Assembly: GCF_018882405.1 (NCBI RefSeq)
Contig: NZ_JACVOO010000003.1
Span: 94,271-158,270, forward strand
Direction: 5' to 3'
DNA: 64,000 bases
From: Polynucleobacter sp. 31A-FELB
GTDB lineage: Bacteria; Pseudomonadota; Gammaproteobacteria; Burkholderiales; Burkholderiaceae
Every line of letters begins with the position of its first letter. The first letter of the stretch is position 1. Positions 8,861 to 21,978 of the stretch are shown piece by piece. The notes beneath the pieces are model-generated. The model searched no databases. It worked only from the letters and a program-made list of their open reading frames with translations, and was not told the DNA's origin. A program made the position numbers and the translations under genes.

Positions 8861-10989
8861 ATAGAAATTGGGTCCCGCTCGACCAACCAACGAATGCGTG
8901 ATGTTTTACTAATTCTTCCAGTGGAATCTTGACGTAATTCTTGGTCAATCATTTCAAGCGCTTCTTGTAGGGCCTTACGATTACCTGACTCAATCAGTAG
9001 TTGGGCGCGCTCTGAGCCCGCCACCCGCATGACTGGCTTGGGCACAGGGTCATAGACCTTCAATTCTCTAGTAATTATGCCCCCGCTTTTCATGCGCGTT
9101 TTTAGCTCATTCAAAAACTGAATTGCCTTATCTAGGCTTTTACCTTCTGCATGAATAAGGGCTTGATATGAGTAGGGCGGTAATTTTGCCTCTTCACGCT
9201 CTCCCGCAGTAAATGCTAAAAATCCATCTACGTCATGTCTAAGCAAGTACTGAAAAACTGGTGATTCTGGATATTGAGTCTCAATATAAATTTCGCCACC
9301 AGCTTGACCGCTAGTACCAGACCTTCCAGCGCGTCCAGCCACCTGTACCAACTGTGCAAATAATCTTTCAGCTGCCCTGAAGTCGGCTGAGTAAAGCCGA
9401 CTATCTGCATCTAAGACTGCAACTAATCCGATGTTTTGATAGTCATGCCCCTTAGCAATCATTTGAGTACCAACGACAATATCTACATTCCCATCATGTA
9501 TTTCCTGAAAGAGCGCTTCCGCTCCCTTGCTCTTTCTGCTTGAGTCCGTATCAACCCGCAGCACCCTTGCTTGTGGCCACATTTCTTCAATAGCATCTTC
9601 TAGCTTTTGTGTGCCATGGCCTAAAGTTTTTAAATCAGCATTGCCACAGTCTGGGCAAAACTGAGGAATTGGTTTTACCAAGCCACAGTGATGGCAACTC
9701 AACACCGACCGCCTTCCTAATGCTCCAGCCTTATGCATTACGGTATAGGTAGAGCACTGGGTACATTTTGACAACCAATTGCATGCCGAGCAACTAAGCA
9801 CAGGAGCATAGCCGCGTCGATTAATTAAAATCAGACATTGCTTTTTTTCTGCAAGTGACTTGCTAATGGCATTTGCAAGTGTTTTGGTGATGAGGCTTTT
9901 TTCTTTTGGAACGCCTACATCACCTGGGCTAAATTGATTTTGTGGATCTCGTGTGTTGATGAGATGTACGCTTGGCAAGCTTGCGCCCTGCGCTCGTTCA
10001 TCGAGTCGAATATATTCATAGCGACCAGATTTAGCCGCCAGCCAAGTCTCTAACGATGGCGTAGCCGAAGATAAGAGAATAGGAATTTTCTGATCGTGAG
10101 CGCGCCAGATTGCCAAATCCCTTGCGGAGTAACGCGTCCCGTCTTGTTGTTTGTACGATGTGTCATGCTCTTCATCCACCACAATAGCGCGTAAGTTTGG
10201 CATTGGCGTTAAAGCCGCCAATCTCGTTCCTAAAATAATTTGCGCTTTGCCTGTCATTGCCTCATACCAAGCAATGCCCCTTTTCTTTTCACTGACACCG
10301 CTATGCAGTACAGCCATTGTTTTATCTGGGAAGTAGGCATTCACGCGCCTCTCTAATTGCGGCGTTAAATTGATTTCTGGCACTAGCAATAAGACCTGAG
10401 CGCTTTCATCTTTCAGAATACTTGCCAGCCAATTCAAAAAAACTGCTGTCTTACCGCTACCCGTTTGCCCCTGCAACAAGATTGCTCTAAATTGATTTTC
10501 TTTTGAACTGCCAACTAATAATTCTTGTAACGCCTTTTTTTGCTCGTCGTTCAGTTGATCCAGAGTGATTAATCCTTCTGGCTTTACTTCTATCCTTTTT
10601 TTGCTTTTCTTTTCTGCCGACTCCAGTTTCTCTGGAATCTTTTCCCATTCATCAGCTTTTTTCCACATCTGTGGAATAACGGGCAATATGGTTTCTCCTA
10701 AAGCATGGACGTAATATTGGCTTGCAAAATTCATTAGCCGCAAGAGGGCTGGATCAAAAGCCGGGAGTGGCGCTAGGCGCTCAACGGGTTTGAGTTTAGC
10801 TAACTCATATTCGGAGTGATCGCTCACTTTAATCACAATGGCAACCACCTTAGATCTAGCAAAAGACACCTCTACTACATTGCCAACCTCTGGTAATTTG
10901 CCTAATTTTTCAGCATCCCACAGATAGTCAAAGCCCTGAGCCAATGGCTTATCTATTACTACCTGTACAACGATGGGCTTGGGCATCAT
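8857..10989 (-). CDS. priA: Primosomal protein N', replication restart helicase PriA
   Basis: A 710-residue superfamily 2 helicase. The 3'-DNA-end binding domain comes first. Walker A GQTGSGKT is near residue 175 and the Walker B/DEAH box is VVDEEHD. Two zinc clusters follow (CSACNWLSKCTQC and CHHCG...CPDCG, about 400-450), then helicase motif GTQMIAKGHD and arginine-finger region QVAGRAGRSG. PriA reloads the replisome at collapsed forks. It lies downstream of hemE but 261 bp away with DnaA-box-like sequences between, so it may have its own promoter. Confidence 0.97.
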   Translation of the reverse strand: MMPKPIVVQVVIDKPLAQGFDYLWDAEKLGKLPEVGNVVEVSFARSKVVAIVIKVSDHSEYELAKLKPVERLAPLPAFDPALLRLMNFASQYYVHALGETILPVIPQMWKKADEWEKIPEKLESAEKKSKKRIEVKPEGLITLDQLNDEQKKALQELLVGSSKENQFRAILLQGQTGSGKTAVFLNWLASILKDESAQVLLLVPEINLTPQLERRVNAYFPDKTMAVLHSGVSEKKRGIAWYEAMTGKAQIILGTRLAALTPMPNLRAIVVDEEHDTSYKQQDGTRYSARDLAIWRAHDQKIPILLSSATPSLETWLAAKSGRYEYIRLDERAQGASLPSVHLINTRDPQNQFSPGDVGVPKEKSLITKTLANAISKSLAEKKQCLILINRRGYAPVLSCSACNWLSKCTQCSTYTVMHKAGALGRRSVLSCHHCGLVKPIPQFCPDCGNADLKTLGHGTQKLEDAIEEMWPQARVLRVDTDSSRKSKGAEALFQEIHDGNVDIVVGTQMIAKGHDYQNIGLVAVLDADSRLYSADFRAAERLFAQLVQVAGRAGRSGTSGQAGGEIYIETQYPESPVFQYLLRHDVDGFLAFTAGEREEAKLPPYSYQALIHAEGKSLDKAIQFLNELKTRMKSGGIITRELKVYDPVPKPVMRVAGSERAQLLIESGNRKALQEALEMIDQELRQDSTGRISKTSRIRWLVERDPISI

Positions 10990-11013
10990 TTACTTAATTT
11001 TTCCGCCTTATCC

Positions 11014-11034
11014 TGTGGATAAGTCTGTGGATAT
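11014..11034 (-). promoter_or_regulatory. Pair of DnaA-box-like 9-mers upstream of priA
   Basis: Between hemE and priA, 25 bp before the priA ATG, the sequence has TGTGGATAA (11014-11022, perfect complement of the consensus box) and TGTGGATAT (11026-11034, one mismatch), 12 bp apart and in the same orientation. This could let DnaA act on priA expression or titrate DnaA. Binding is inferred from sequence only. Confidence 0.45.
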
Positions 11035-11250
11035 CATTCGCTGTTTTAGATTTATATGCTTATTTTATAGGAATGCTATTTTGCATAGAAAATCAGCATT
11101 ATATTTATTATCTATATAGATCAATAAGTTACATTGATTACTAAAGGTGAAAGTTCATAATTATCACGAATCTCACTGTATTTATGATTCTGCACATTTC
11201 TGTGCATAACTTTCGCCTAAATACTGGCTAAAGTTAGTAATTACTTGTGC

Positions 11251-12363
11251 TTATTTTGTTGCCCGCAGGGCTTTTGACCGCGATATTACAGTTTCAGAGA
11301 GGGCGGCTACGCTCTCAGGGGGCGTGAATTGATTTATGCCGTGACCAAGATTAAAGATATGGCCATCTAGCGAATGTAAGCCCGGCTTTAAAGCTGGGGC
11401 GCCAGCCAGATCATCTAAGAGCCCAGCAGCAGCGGATGCGATCTGCTTTGGCTCCGAAAACAAGATCAGCGGGTCTAAGTTACCCTGTAAAGATAGTGGC
11501 TTGTTAATCTCTAAAAGCTGCTTACGGGCACGGCTTAAGCGCATAGTCCAGTCAATCGCAATGACATCTGCCCCAACTTGCGCCATATCATTCAACCAAA
11601 TTCCGCCGCCTTTAGTAAACATGATGATTGGGATCTTGCGTCCCTCATGTTCGCGCGGCAATAGTGCAATCACTTTTTGCATCGCCGCCAAAGACATGCG
11701 CTGATACCATCCATCAGGAAGTAAACCTCCCCAAGTATCAAAAATCATTAGCGCTTGCGCGCCAGCCTTTACCTGCTCAATTAAATATGCGGCAACAGAC
11801 TGCACATTAATTTCCAGAATATGTTCAAGCAAATCAGGGCGACTAAACATCATCGTCTTGGCGTGACGGAAATCGTCGGAGCCCGAACCATCAATCATGT
11901 AACAAGCTAATGTCCACGGGCTTCCAGAGAAACCAATTAAAGGAACGCGCTGCTTGCCATCCTGAATCAAAGCTTTACGAATTTCAGATACGGCATCAAA
12001 AACATATTTGAGCTGATCCATATCTGCAACACGTAATTTCTTAACAGCCTCTTCTGTGCGAAGTGGATGATCAAAGCTAGGACCTTCACCTGCAGTAAAT
12101 TTCAAGCCCAATCCCATTGCATCTGGAATAGTCAAAATATCGGAGAACAAAATTGCCGCATCCAATGGGTAGCGATCCAATGGCTGGAGCGTTACTTCAG
12201 TTGCGTATGCAGGATTTTTAGCGAGGCCGAGAAAACTTCCAGCTCTTGCACGAGTAGCGTTGTACTCAGGTAGATAGCGGCCCGCCTGGCGCATGAGCCA
12301 AAGCGGTGTTTGATCAACCGCTTCGCCCAAGCAGGCTTTTAAAAACCGATCATTTAACAACAA
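11251..12363 (-). CDS. hemE: Uroporphyrinogen decarboxylase
   Basis: A 370-residue enzyme of haem synthesis that converts uroporphyrinogen III to coproporphyrinogen III. Both family signatures are present: [15 protein letters not shown] near residue 20 and [16 protein letters not shown] near 145. FGDTWGG-like [10 protein letters not shown] and the late HxxNLGHGI segment also fit. The start is a TTG codon; the family start LLNDRFLKA follows at once. Only 15 bp separate it from atpC, so it may be read through from the ATP synthase operon. Confidence 0.96.
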   Translation of the reverse strand: MLLNDRFLKACLGEAVDQTPLWLMRQAGRYLPEYNATRARAGSFLGLAKNPAYATEVTLQPLDRYPLDAAILFSDILTIPDAMGLGLKFTAGEGPSFDHPLRTEEAVKKLRVADMDQLKYVFDAVSEIRKALIQDGKQRVPLIGFSGSPWTLACYMIDGSGSDDFRHAKTMMFSRPDLLEHILEINVQSVAAYLIEQVKAGAQALMIFDTWGGLLPDGWYQRMSLAAMQKVIALLPREHEGRKIPIIMFTKGGGIWLNDMAQVGADVIAIDWTMRLSRARKQLLEINKPLSLQGNLDPLILFSEPKQIASAAAGLLDDLAGAPALKPGLHSLDGHIFNLGHGINQFTPPESVAALSETVISRSKALRATK

Positions 12364-12378
12364 GGAGATGACCGGCTC

Positions 12379-12795
12379 TTACTTTTTACGACGGAAACGA
12401 GCAATAGCTGCAAGCTGTGCTGCTGCCATTGCAAACTCTGATTGAGCCAATGCCAGATCAAAGTCAGTGCCACGATTTTGCATTGCTTCTTCAGCGCGCT
12501 TCTTCGCTTCGTTAGCTTTTGCTTCATCTAAATCATGACCGCGAATAGCAGTGTCTGCCAATACAGTGACATGATCCGGCTGAACTTCTAAATAGCCACC
12601 CGCAACGAATACAAACTCTTCATCACCGTCAGCTTTTTCAATGCGAACTGAACCTGGACGAATGCGTGTAATCAAAGGAGTGTGGCCGCGCAAAATACCG
12701 AGCTCACCATTCTCACCAGGAAGCGCAACAAACTTGGCTTCACCGCTGAAAATAGATTGCTCAGCACTTACTACATCGACGCGTATGGTTGACAT
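12379..12795 (-). CDS. atpC: ATP synthase F1 epsilon subunit
   Basis: A 138-residue protein. The N-terminal beta-sandwich (1-85) includes [13 protein letters not shown], the family hallmark, and a C-terminal helical hairpin of about 50 residues rich in Ala, Glu and Lys follows. It links the rotor to the c ring and inhibits ATP hydrolysis. It is the last of nine genes in the atp operon, 21 bp behind atpD. Confidence 0.97.
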   Translation of the reverse strand: MSTIRVDVVSAEQSIFSGEAKFVALPGENGELGILRGHTPLITRIRPGSVRIEKADGDEEFVFVAGGYLEVQPDHVTVLADTAIRGHDLDEAKANEAKKRAEEAMQNRGTDFDLALAQSEFAMAAAQLAAIARFRRKK

Positions 12796-12816
12796 AATTT
12801 CCCTAGATGAGTTCGA

Positions 12817-14232
<1,416 letters not shown>

Positions 14233-14272
14233 TTAATTCCTGAATTCTTTCGTATTCCTAAACGCTGACCGC

Positions 14273-15142
14273 TTAAACCGCAGCCGCTCCGCCAACAATC
14301 TCTGACAACTCTTTAGTAATAGCAGCCTGTCGTGTCTTGTTGTATTCCAATTGCAATTCACCGATCACATTCTTCGCATTATCTGAAGCGGCCTTCATAG
14401 AGACCATACGCGCAGATTGTTCTGAAGCCATATTCTCAGCAACAGCTTGATAAATCATTGCCTCTACGTAACGCTTGAGCAAGCCATTCAAAATCGACTC
14501 TGCATCTGGCTCGTAGATGTAATCCCAAGAATTTCCTGCCTTCTCTTCTGGAGTTAATGCAGCTGGCTCCAAAGGTAAGAGTTTTTCTAAAACAGGCTCT
14601 TGTTTCATTGCGTTAACAAAGCGGGTGTATGCCAAATAAACAGCATCAATCTCGCCGCGCTCAAACGCTTCCAATTGGGCAGTAATTGCACCAATCAAAA
14701 CATCCATATGTGGCGTGTCGCCAATCTGAATTGTTTGAGAAATGAGTTTTGCTTTAGAGCGATTTAAAAACTGGAGGCCTTTTGAGCCGATGGCAGTGTA
14801 TTCAATACCAACATTGCTACCTTCCATATCGCGCACTTGGTTTGCAATCAGACGCAATACGTTGGTATTCAAACCGCCGCACAAACCTTTGTCTGTTGTA
14901 ACCAAGATCGTGCCAATTTTCTTCACTTCACGAGTTGCCATATATGCTGGGCGGAACTCTGGATTTGCTTTAGAAAGATTGGCAACAATCTCACGAATTT
15001 TTTCAGCATATGGACGCGCATTACGCATGCGCTCTTGGGCGCGACGCATCTTGGATGCGGCGACCATTTCCATTGCCTTCGTGATCTTGCGCGTGTTTTG
15101 CACGCTCTTGATCTTAGATCGTATCTCTTTTGTGCTTGCCAT
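14273..15142 (-). CDS. atpG: ATP synthase F1 gamma subunit
   Basis: A 289-residue central stalk protein. The N-terminal coiled-coil helix begins with [32 protein letters not shown], and the C-terminal helix carries the signature [14 protein letters not shown]. The alpha/beta Rossmann-like middle domain contains [10 protein letters not shown]. It turns inside the alpha3-beta3 ring. 17 bp downstream of atpA. Confidence 0.98.
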   Translation of the reverse strand: MASTKEIRSKIKSVQNTRKITKAMEMVAASKMRRAQERMRNARPYAEKIREIVANLSKANPEFRPAYMATREVKKIGTILVTTDKGLCGGLNTNVLRLIANQVRDMEGSNVGIEYTAIGSKGLQFLNRSKAKLISQTIQIGDTPHMDVLIGAITAQLEAFERGEIDAVYLAYTRFVNAMKQEPVLEKLLPLEPAALTPEEKAGNSWDYIYEPDAESILNGLLKRYVEAMIYQAVAENMASEQSARMVSMKAASDNAKNVIGELQLEYNKTRQAAITKELSEIVGGAAAV

Positions 15143-15159
15143 GATTTATGCGAGCCCTC

Positions 15160-16701
15160 TTAGAAAGAGGCTGAACGCTTGTAATCCTCAATAGCAGCGC
15201 GCAAAGCAGCTTCGTCATCTTTGCTCAAATCTTTTGTATCTTCGATACGGCCAACTAAATCAGCGTATTTAGATTTCAAATGATCTTGCAAACCTTTTTC
15301 GAATGGCAATACGTTCTTTACTTCGAGGTCATCAAAGTAGCCGTTATTCACAGCGTAGAGTGAAGCAGCCATTTCCCAAACCTGCAAAGGCTTGTACTGA
15401 GCTTGCTTACACAATTCTGTAACACGACGACCGCGCTCTAACTGCTTACGAGTTGCTTCGTCAAGGTCAGAAGCGAACTGAGCAAACGCTGCCAATTCAC
15501 GATACTGCGCCAAGTCAGTACGAATACCGCCAGACAATTTCTTAATGACTTTAGTTTGAGCCGCACCACCAACACGTGACACAGAAATACCGGCGTTAAT
15601 CGCAGGACGTACACCCGCGTTAAACAAGTCAGTTTCCAAGAAGATCTGACCGTCAGTAATCGAAATTACGTTGGTTGGAACGAATGCAGAAACGTCACCA
15701 GCTTGAGTTTCAATAATTGGCAATGCGGTCAAAGAACCTGTCTTACCTTTTACTGAACCATTTGTAAATTTCTCTACGTATTCAGCGTTTACACGAGCAG
15801 CGCGCTCTAACAAACGTGAGTGGAGGTAGAACACGTCGCCAGGGTAAGCTTCGCGGCCTGGTGGGCGACGCAAGAGCAAAGAAATCTGACGGTATGCAAC
15901 GGCTTGTTTTGTTAAATCGTCATAAACGATCAAGGCATCTTCACCACGGTCGCGGAAGTATTCGCCCATTGTGCAACCAGCATATGCTGAGAGGTACTGC
16001 ATCGCTGCAGACTCAGAAGCACTTGCAGCAACAACAACGGTGTATTCCATTGCGCCTAGCTCTGTGAGCTTGCGCACAACGTTAGCAATAGTAGAAGCTT
16101 TTTGACCGATCGCAACGTAAACGCAATAAACGCCTTTACCTTTTTGGTTAATGATCGCGTCAACCGCAACTGCTGTCTTACCTGTTTGACGGTCACCAAT
16201 GATCAACTCGCGCTGACCGCGGCCGATTGGAACCATTGCATCAATCGCCTTCAAACCGGTTTGAACTGGCTGGCTAACGGATTGACGAGCGATAACGCCT
16301 GGAGCAACTTTTTCAATAAAGTCAGTCAACTTAGTGTTGATTGGGCCTTTGCCATCAATCGGTTGACCAAGTGCGTTTACAACGCGACCGAGCAACTCTG
16401 GGCCAACTGGAACTTCCAAAATGCGGCCCGTACATTTAACTGGGTCGCCTTCTTTAATGTGGGTGTACTCACCCAACACCACAGCACCAACTGAATCACG
16501 CTCAAGGTTCAACGCGAGGCCGATTGTGTTGTTAGGGAATTCCAACATTTCGCCCTGCATAACACCAGACAAGCCATGTACGCGGCAAATACCGTCGGTC
16601 ACTGAAATTACAGTGCCTTCGTTGCGAAGTTGGGAATCAACACCCATTTCGCTAATTCGGCTTTTGATCAGTTCACTGATCTCGGAAGGGTTGAGTTGCA
16701 T
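15160..16701 (-). CDS. atpA: ATP synthase F1 alpha subunit
   Basis: A 513-residue non-catalytic nucleotide-binding subunit. The P-loop GDRQTGKT spans residues 169-176. The ATPase signature [10 protein letters not shown] and the arginine finger segment (SVSRVGG) are intact. It forms the hexamer with beta. Length equals the family norm. Lies between atpH and atpG. Confidence 0.99.
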   Translation of the reverse strand: MQLNPSEISELIKSRISEMGVDSQLRNEGTVISVTDGICRVHGLSGVMQGEMLEFPNNTIGLALNLERDSVGAVVLGEYTHIKEGDPVKCTGRILEVPVGPELLGRVVNALGQPIDGKGPINTKLTDFIEKVAPGVIARQSVSQPVQTGLKAIDAMVPIGRGQRELIIGDRQTGKTAVAVDAIINQKGKGVYCVYVAIGQKASTIANVVRKLTELGAMEYTVVVAASASESAAMQYLSAYAGCTMGEYFRDRGEDALIVYDDLTKQAVAYRQISLLLRRPPGREAYPGDVFYLHSRLLERAARVNAEYVEKFTNGSVKGKTGSLTALPIIETQAGDVSAFVPTNVISITDGQIFLETDLFNAGVRPAINAGISVSRVGGAAQTKVIKKLSGGIRTDLAQYRELAAFAQFASDLDEATRKQLERGRRVTELCKQAQYKPLQVWEMAASLYAVNNGYFDDLEVKNVLPFEKGLQDHLKSKYADLVGRIEDTKDLSKDDEAALRAAIEDYKRSASF

Positions 16702-16746
16702 TACTTACTCCTGGGTCTTATTTCGTATGTTCTTAATAGGGATAAC

Positions 16747-17283
16747 TTATGCGCCAAGACTTGCTTGCATTTGAGCTAACTGTGCCTTAACTGAACTATC
16801 CAACACTTCATCTCCAACTTGAATGCGAACTCCGCCAATCAACGCAGGATCTACTTGAATAGTTGGGCGCAATTCTTTACCCCCAAAGCGCTTCTTCAAA
16901 CTTGACAACAAATCGTTTAACGCAGAACCCTCTAATGGGAATGCGCTAGTAATCATTACTTCTGCTGCACCTTCGCTCTGATTCTTCATTGCCTCAAATT
17001 GACGTGCAATTTCAGGAATGGCAGATAAGCGATGGTTTTGATTTACAAGACTTAAAAAGCTTGCGATTTTGCCGTCCAGCTTTGTCTTCACCATGCCGGA
17101 AAGCAATTTGCTTAAATCATCTGCAGATACTTTTGGATTGTTTGATAAAGCAGCAACTTCTGGCAATGCAGCTAGCTGCGCCAATTCATTTAACTGCTCT
17201 AAACAAGTAGCAAGCTCAGCAGGCTTAGCGCTTTGGAAAAGCGCCTCAGCGTAAGGGCGTGCAATAGTGGCTAATTCAGCCAT
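16747..17283 (-). CDS. atpH: ATP synthase F1 delta subunit
   Basis: A 178-residue peripheral stalk protein. The N-terminal helical bundle starts ATIARPYAEALFQ, and the C-terminal signature region DPALIGGVRIQVGDEVLDSS is typical for delta/OSCP. It ties the b dimer to alpha. Starts 1 bp after the atpF stop, implying translational coupling. Confidence 0.97.
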   Translation of the reverse strand: MAELATIARPYAEALFQSAKPAELATCLEQLNELAQLAALPEVAALSNNPKVSADDLSKLLSGMVKTKLDGKIASFLSLVNQNHRLSAIPEIARQFEAMKNQSEGAAEVMITSAFPLEGSALNDLLSSLKKRFGGKELRPTIQVDPALIGGVRIQVGDEVLDSSVKAQLAQMQASLGA

Positions 17284-17284
17284 A

Positions 17285-17755
17285 TCAAAGTTCTGCCTTT
17301 AGTTGATCAAGCAATGTGCCATGGGCTTTTGCATCAACTTCACGACGCAAAATTTGCTCTGCACCTTTAACAGCCAACACGGCAACTTCAGCACGTAACA
17401 CTTCGCGAGCACGAGTTACTTGTTGATCTGCATCTTGCTTAGCTTGAGAAATGATGCGGGCTGCTTCAGCTTGTGCATTTACGCGAATTTCTTCAGCGGA
17501 CATTTGCGCACGTTTTTCTGCTTCTGCAACACGCTGCACACCTTCTTGGCGTGCTTTATTTAATTCTTGCTCTGCTTCATTGCTTGCTAATGCGAGTGCT
17601 TCTTTACCACGCTCGGCAGCAGCTAGGCCGTCGGCAATTTTGCTTGAACGCTCATCTAACGCCTTAACTAGCGGTGGCCACACAAAGCGTGCAACAACCC
17701 ACCATAAGACGAAGAAAACGATCATTTGCGCGAATAGGGTCGCGTTCAGATTCAC
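17285..17755 (-). CDS. atpF: ATP synthase Fo subunit b
   Basis: A 156-residue protein with one N-terminal membrane helix (about 4-24, [21 protein letters not shown]) followed by a long charged coiled coil typical of the b dimer in the peripheral stalk. The start codon is GTG. One b gene, not a b/b' pair, as in other proteobacteria with this operon. 1 bp from atpH. Confidence 0.97.
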   Translation of the reverse strand: MNLNATLFAQMIVFFVLWWVVARFVWPPLVKALDERSSKIADGLAAAERGKEALALASNEAEQELNKARQEGVQRVAEAEKRAQMSAEEIRVNAQAEAARIISQAKQDADQQVTRAREVLRAEVAVLAVKGAEQILRREVDAKAHGTLLDQLKAEL

Positions 17756-17818
17756 GATATTCCTTTCAGTATTGTTGAGAACGGTTGGATGACCCGGTGG
17801 TCATCCACGCCAAAACAA

Positions 17819-18115
<297 letters not shown>

Positions 18116-18131
18116 TTAAAAATAAAAAATC

Positions 18132-19010
<879 letters not shown>

Positions 19011-19046
19011 TTAACTAGTCCTTTGGTTCAATCTCATTTATTACTC

Positions 19047-19541
19047 TTAGCGCCACAACCACGCCAGCCACACACACTTAAGGGCAAGCACATAAGTCAC
19101 CAACAATGGGACCCAAAGCACACCCGGGATCAAATATGCAACCCCTAAAAACAGCATCAAAGTAACGACGATTTTGATAAATTCGCCCGAAACCAATGCT
19201 GCCAAATAATTACCTGGATTCAATATCTGCGTATTTTTTGCCAACTCCAGCCTGATCAAAAACAAGGCTGACGGCAAGACGCTAATTAAACCACCTAAAA
19301 AGGCCGACTGAGTATAAAGGCTTACCCCTACCGGCTCCCCAAAAATTGACCAAATCACCATGCTGAGCACGGTAACGGCTACTTGCGCAGCCAAAATCCT
19401 CCAGGGCGACAGCAGGGGGTGTTTAACGGCATTGCTGGCTTGCAACGCAGTCATTTCCTCTTTACTTAAAACCCGATAGACCTCTTCTTCGGGCTCATCC
19501 CAGTCATTTGCCTCGGAAAATCGATTTTTTTGAGGAATCAA
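19047..19541 (-). CDS. atpI: ATP synthase accessory protein AtpI
   Basis: A 164-residue membrane protein with four predicted helices after a charged N-terminal tail of about 45 residues. Members of the AtpI/UncI family help assemble the c ring or act in magnesium supply, but are not essential parts of the enzyme. Assignment rests on position directly before atpB plus topology. The TTG start at 19541 is the furthest possible; the ATG at residue 30 is an alternative. Confidence 0.85.
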   Translation of the reverse strand: MIPQKNRFSEANDWDEPEEEVYRVLSKEEMTALQASNAVKHPLLSPWRILAAQVAVTVLSMVIWSIFGEPVGVSLYTQSAFLGGLISVLPSALFLIRLELAKNTQILNPGNYLAALVSGEFIKIVVTLMLFLGVAYLIPGVLWVPLLVTYVLALKCVWLAWLWR

Positions 19542-19609
19542 TTTAGCCCCGTGAGTTTAATGTGTGCACTGCAATAGGTCAAATGTTTTAGGGTCATTTT
19601 TAATGACTT

Positions 19610-20497
19610 TTAAGCCTCGACGCCCAGCTTTTTTAGCAAAGAATCCAACTCGTCAAATTGGCTGAAGCGAATTCTGAGTTCGCCGCCCTTGCCTTTGAAC
19701 TTAAATTCTGCATTTAAACCTATCAAATCAGCGATTTCTTGGGTTAAACGGCGCATATCTGGATCTCGACTTGGTGCGCCGCCCTCCGCCTGAGTTTTGA
19801 CTTTTTTATCGCCAATCTGTCCACCGGCGAGGGCTAGGGCGGTAGACATTTTTTCAGCCTCCCGAACAGAAAGACCTTGGGCTGCAATTCTTTGCGCCAA
19901 GGCGACTTGACTTGCTCCAGGCAAAGGCAATAAAGCGCGTGCGTGGCCCATATCAATATCACCCGCCAAAAGCATAGCTTGCACTGGTTTTGCCAGTTGA
20001 TTTAAGCGCAATAAATTGCTTACAGCACTGCGTGATTTGCCTACCGCTTTTGCTGCTTGTTCATGCGTGAAACCAAACTCCTCAATTAACCTTGCGAGAC
20101 CCTGAGATTCTTCCAGCGGATTCAAATCTTCGCGCTGCATATTCTCAACCAAAGCCATTGCGGCGGCAGCTTGATCATTTGCGCCAGAAACTAAAACAGG
20201 CACCTCTTTTAAGCCTGCCAATGTTGCCGCACGGAAGCGACGTTCACCCGCAATAATTTCATATTTACCAGGAGCGACCAAACGCACTAACAATGGTTGC
20301 ATCACACCTTGTTCGCGAATACTCTCAGCCAACTCTTGTAATGCGACTGCTTCCATTTTTTGACGCGGCTGATATTTACCAGCCTGCAATGCGGTTAATG
20401 GCAAACGATTAATTTCAGCAGTAGTTTCTTTCTGCGCCTTATCACCGAGCAGCGCCTCTAAGCCACGACCCAAACCTTTTTTCTTAATAGCAACCAT
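19610..20497 (-). CDS. parB: Chromosome partitioning protein ParB
   Basis: A 295-residue CTPase and parS-binding protein. The ParB boxes are [18 protein letters not shown] (near 43) and the CTP-binding [15 protein letters not shown] (near 80). The helix-turn-helix [24 protein letters not shown] lies at about 133-158. The C-terminal dimerisation part is basic and leucine-rich. It loads at parS and spreads as a clamp. Two parS sites lie nearby, inside and beside mnmG. 23 bp downstream of parA. Confidence 0.97.
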   Translation of the reverse strand: MVAIKKKGLGRGLEALLGDKAQKETTAEINRLPLTALQAGKYQPRQKMEAVALQELAESIREQGVMQPLLVRLVAPGKYEIIAGERRFRAATLAGLKEVPVLVSGANDQAAAAMALVENMQREDLNPLEESQGLARLIEEFGFTHEQAAKAVGKSRSAVSNLLRLNQLAKPVQAMLLAGDIDMGHARALLPLPGASQVALAQRIAAQGLSVREAEKMSTALALAGGQIGDKKVKTQAEGGAPSRDPDMRRLTQEIADLIGLNAEFKFKGKGGELRIRFSQFDELDSLLKKLGVEA

Positions 20498-20520
20498 AAT
20501 ATTTTTCTTGTTCCTAGGTT

Positions 20521-21291
20521 TTACATTTGCTTAATGCGCTCAATCATCTCAGCACCAAACTCTAAGTAAGCTTTAGCGCCACGCGATGACTTATCAAACG
20601 CCACCCCAGGAAGCCCATAAGACGGGGCTTCGGCCAGGCGGACGTTGCGGGGAATAATGCTCTTGAATACTTTGTCGCCAAAGTGCTCAAGCAATTGATC
20701 GGAAACCTGTTGTTGCAATGTCATGCGCGCGTCAAACATCACGCGTAACAAACCGATAATCACCAAGTCAGGATTTAAGTTTGCATGTACCTGTTTGATG
20801 GTGTTAACTAAATCTGATAATCCCTCTAACGCAAAATATTCACACTGCATTGGTACGATCACGCCGTTCGCTGCACACAATCCATTGAGAGTTAACAAAG
20901 ATAGTGCAGGGGGACAATCAATCAAAATAAAATCGTAGTCATTTGCTACGAGTGCAAGCGCATCTTTCAATCGTTGTTCGCGAGAATCCAAATCCACCAA
21001 CTCAATTTCTGCGCCAGCTAAATCACGATTTGCTGGAAGCACATCGTAGCCAGAACTTTCGCAACGCACCGCGGACTCTTTCACTGATGACAAGCCAATT
21101 AAGACTTGATACACGGTGTTATTGAGATCCGCTTTTTCAATTCCAGATCCCATCGTGGCATTACCTTGTGGATCTAAGTCTACTAACAAAACACGTTGCT
21201 GATGTCCGGCTAAACCGGCGGCCAAATTCACAGCAGTGGTGGTTTTACCAACCCCGCCTTTTTGATTTGCAATACAAAATATTTTGGCCAT
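20521..21291 (-). CDS. parA: Chromosome partitioning ATPase ParA
   Basis: A 256-residue deviant Walker ATPase. The motif KGGVGKTTT has both signature lysines, Lys11 and Lys16. Walker A' LIDCPPALS lies near 120. There is no N-terminal HTH, so it is the chromosomal Soj type, which forms an ATP-dependent gradient on the nucleoid and moves ParB-parS complexes. Operon order mnmG-rsmG-parA-parB is the conserved chromosomal one. Confidence 0.97.
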   Translation of the reverse strand: MAKIFCIANQKGGVGKTTTAVNLAAGLAGHQQRVLLVDLDPQGNATMGSGIEKADLNNTVYQVLIGLSSVKESAVRCESSGYDVLPANRDLAGAEIELVDLDSREQRLKDALALVANDYDFILIDCPPALSLLTLNGLCAANGVIVPMQCEYFALEGLSDLVNTIKQVHANLNPDLVIIGLLRVMFDARMTLQQQVSDQLLEHFGDKVFKSIIPRNVRLAEAPSYGLPGVAFDKSSRGAKAYLEFGAEMIERIKQM

Positions 21292-21315
21292 AGTTTTTCT
21301 TAAAAATGTCGTACT

Positions 21316-21978
21316 TTAGAGGGGTAATTTTCTCACGGGGGATAAGACTAAAAGTCTGCGCTCCACCGCCAAATTTGGGATCTGTAAGGGCTCATCGGCA
21401 ACCAAGCGCCAGTCATCCATGCAAACATCTTGCAGCTCTTCATCTGCCCGCCTAGCTTTCATCGCGAACACTAGGCCATCAGACTTCAGAAGGGGAAGGG
21501 AAAGCTCTAGAAAATGGGCAAGATTAGTAAATGCTCTAGAAATCACTGCATCAAACTGTCCAGGCTGTGATTTAGCCACCGCCTCGACACGTTCACTCAG
21601 AACCTGAATATTCTTTAGGCCCAACTTGCCACGTACGTGTTGCAAGAACGCTGTTTTTTTGCGGATAGCCTCAATCAGGGTCACATGCCACTCGGGCTGC
21701 AAGATGGCAATAGGGATTGCTGGTAAACCACCACCCGAGCCAAGGTCTGCAATTTTGGGGTTTTTTAAATCCAAAAATTGACGCATCACGGGTAAAACCG
21801 TAATGGAATCAATGAGATGCAATCGTACTGAGTTCTTTTCACCCTCAATTGCAGTCAAGTTATGCACCTGGTTCCAGCGACCCATTTCCTGCAAAAAGAG
21901 CTCTAAATCTGCAATATTCGCGGAACTGAGATTGAGGCCTAACCCTTCAATTCCCAAAGAAACCAAATCATTACTCAT
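21316..21978 (-). CDS. rsmG: 16S rRNA (G527-N7) methyltransferase RsmG
   Basis: A 220-residue SAM methyltransferase with the motif [18 protein letters not shown] near residue 76 and the family's N-terminal helix [11 protein letters not shown]. It makes m7G527 in 16S rRNA; loss gives low-level streptomycin resistance in other bacteria. The start overlaps the mnmG stop by 8 bp, so the two are translationally linked. Confidence 0.96.
   Translation of the reverse strand: MSNDLVSLGIEGLGLNLSSANIADLELFLQEMGRWNQVHNLTAIEGEKNSVRLHLIDSITVLPVMRQFLDLKNPKIADLGSGGGLPAIPIAILQPEWHVTLIEAIRKKTAFLQHVRGKLGLKNIQVLSERVEAVAKSQPGQFDAVISRAFTNLAHFLELSLPLLKSDGLVFAMKARRADEELQDVCMDDWRLVADEPLQIPNLAVERRLLVLSPVRKLPL

Noticed and set aside
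14742..15194. 150-codon open frame antisense to atpG
   Set aside because: Shadow of a fully conserved ATP synthase gene.
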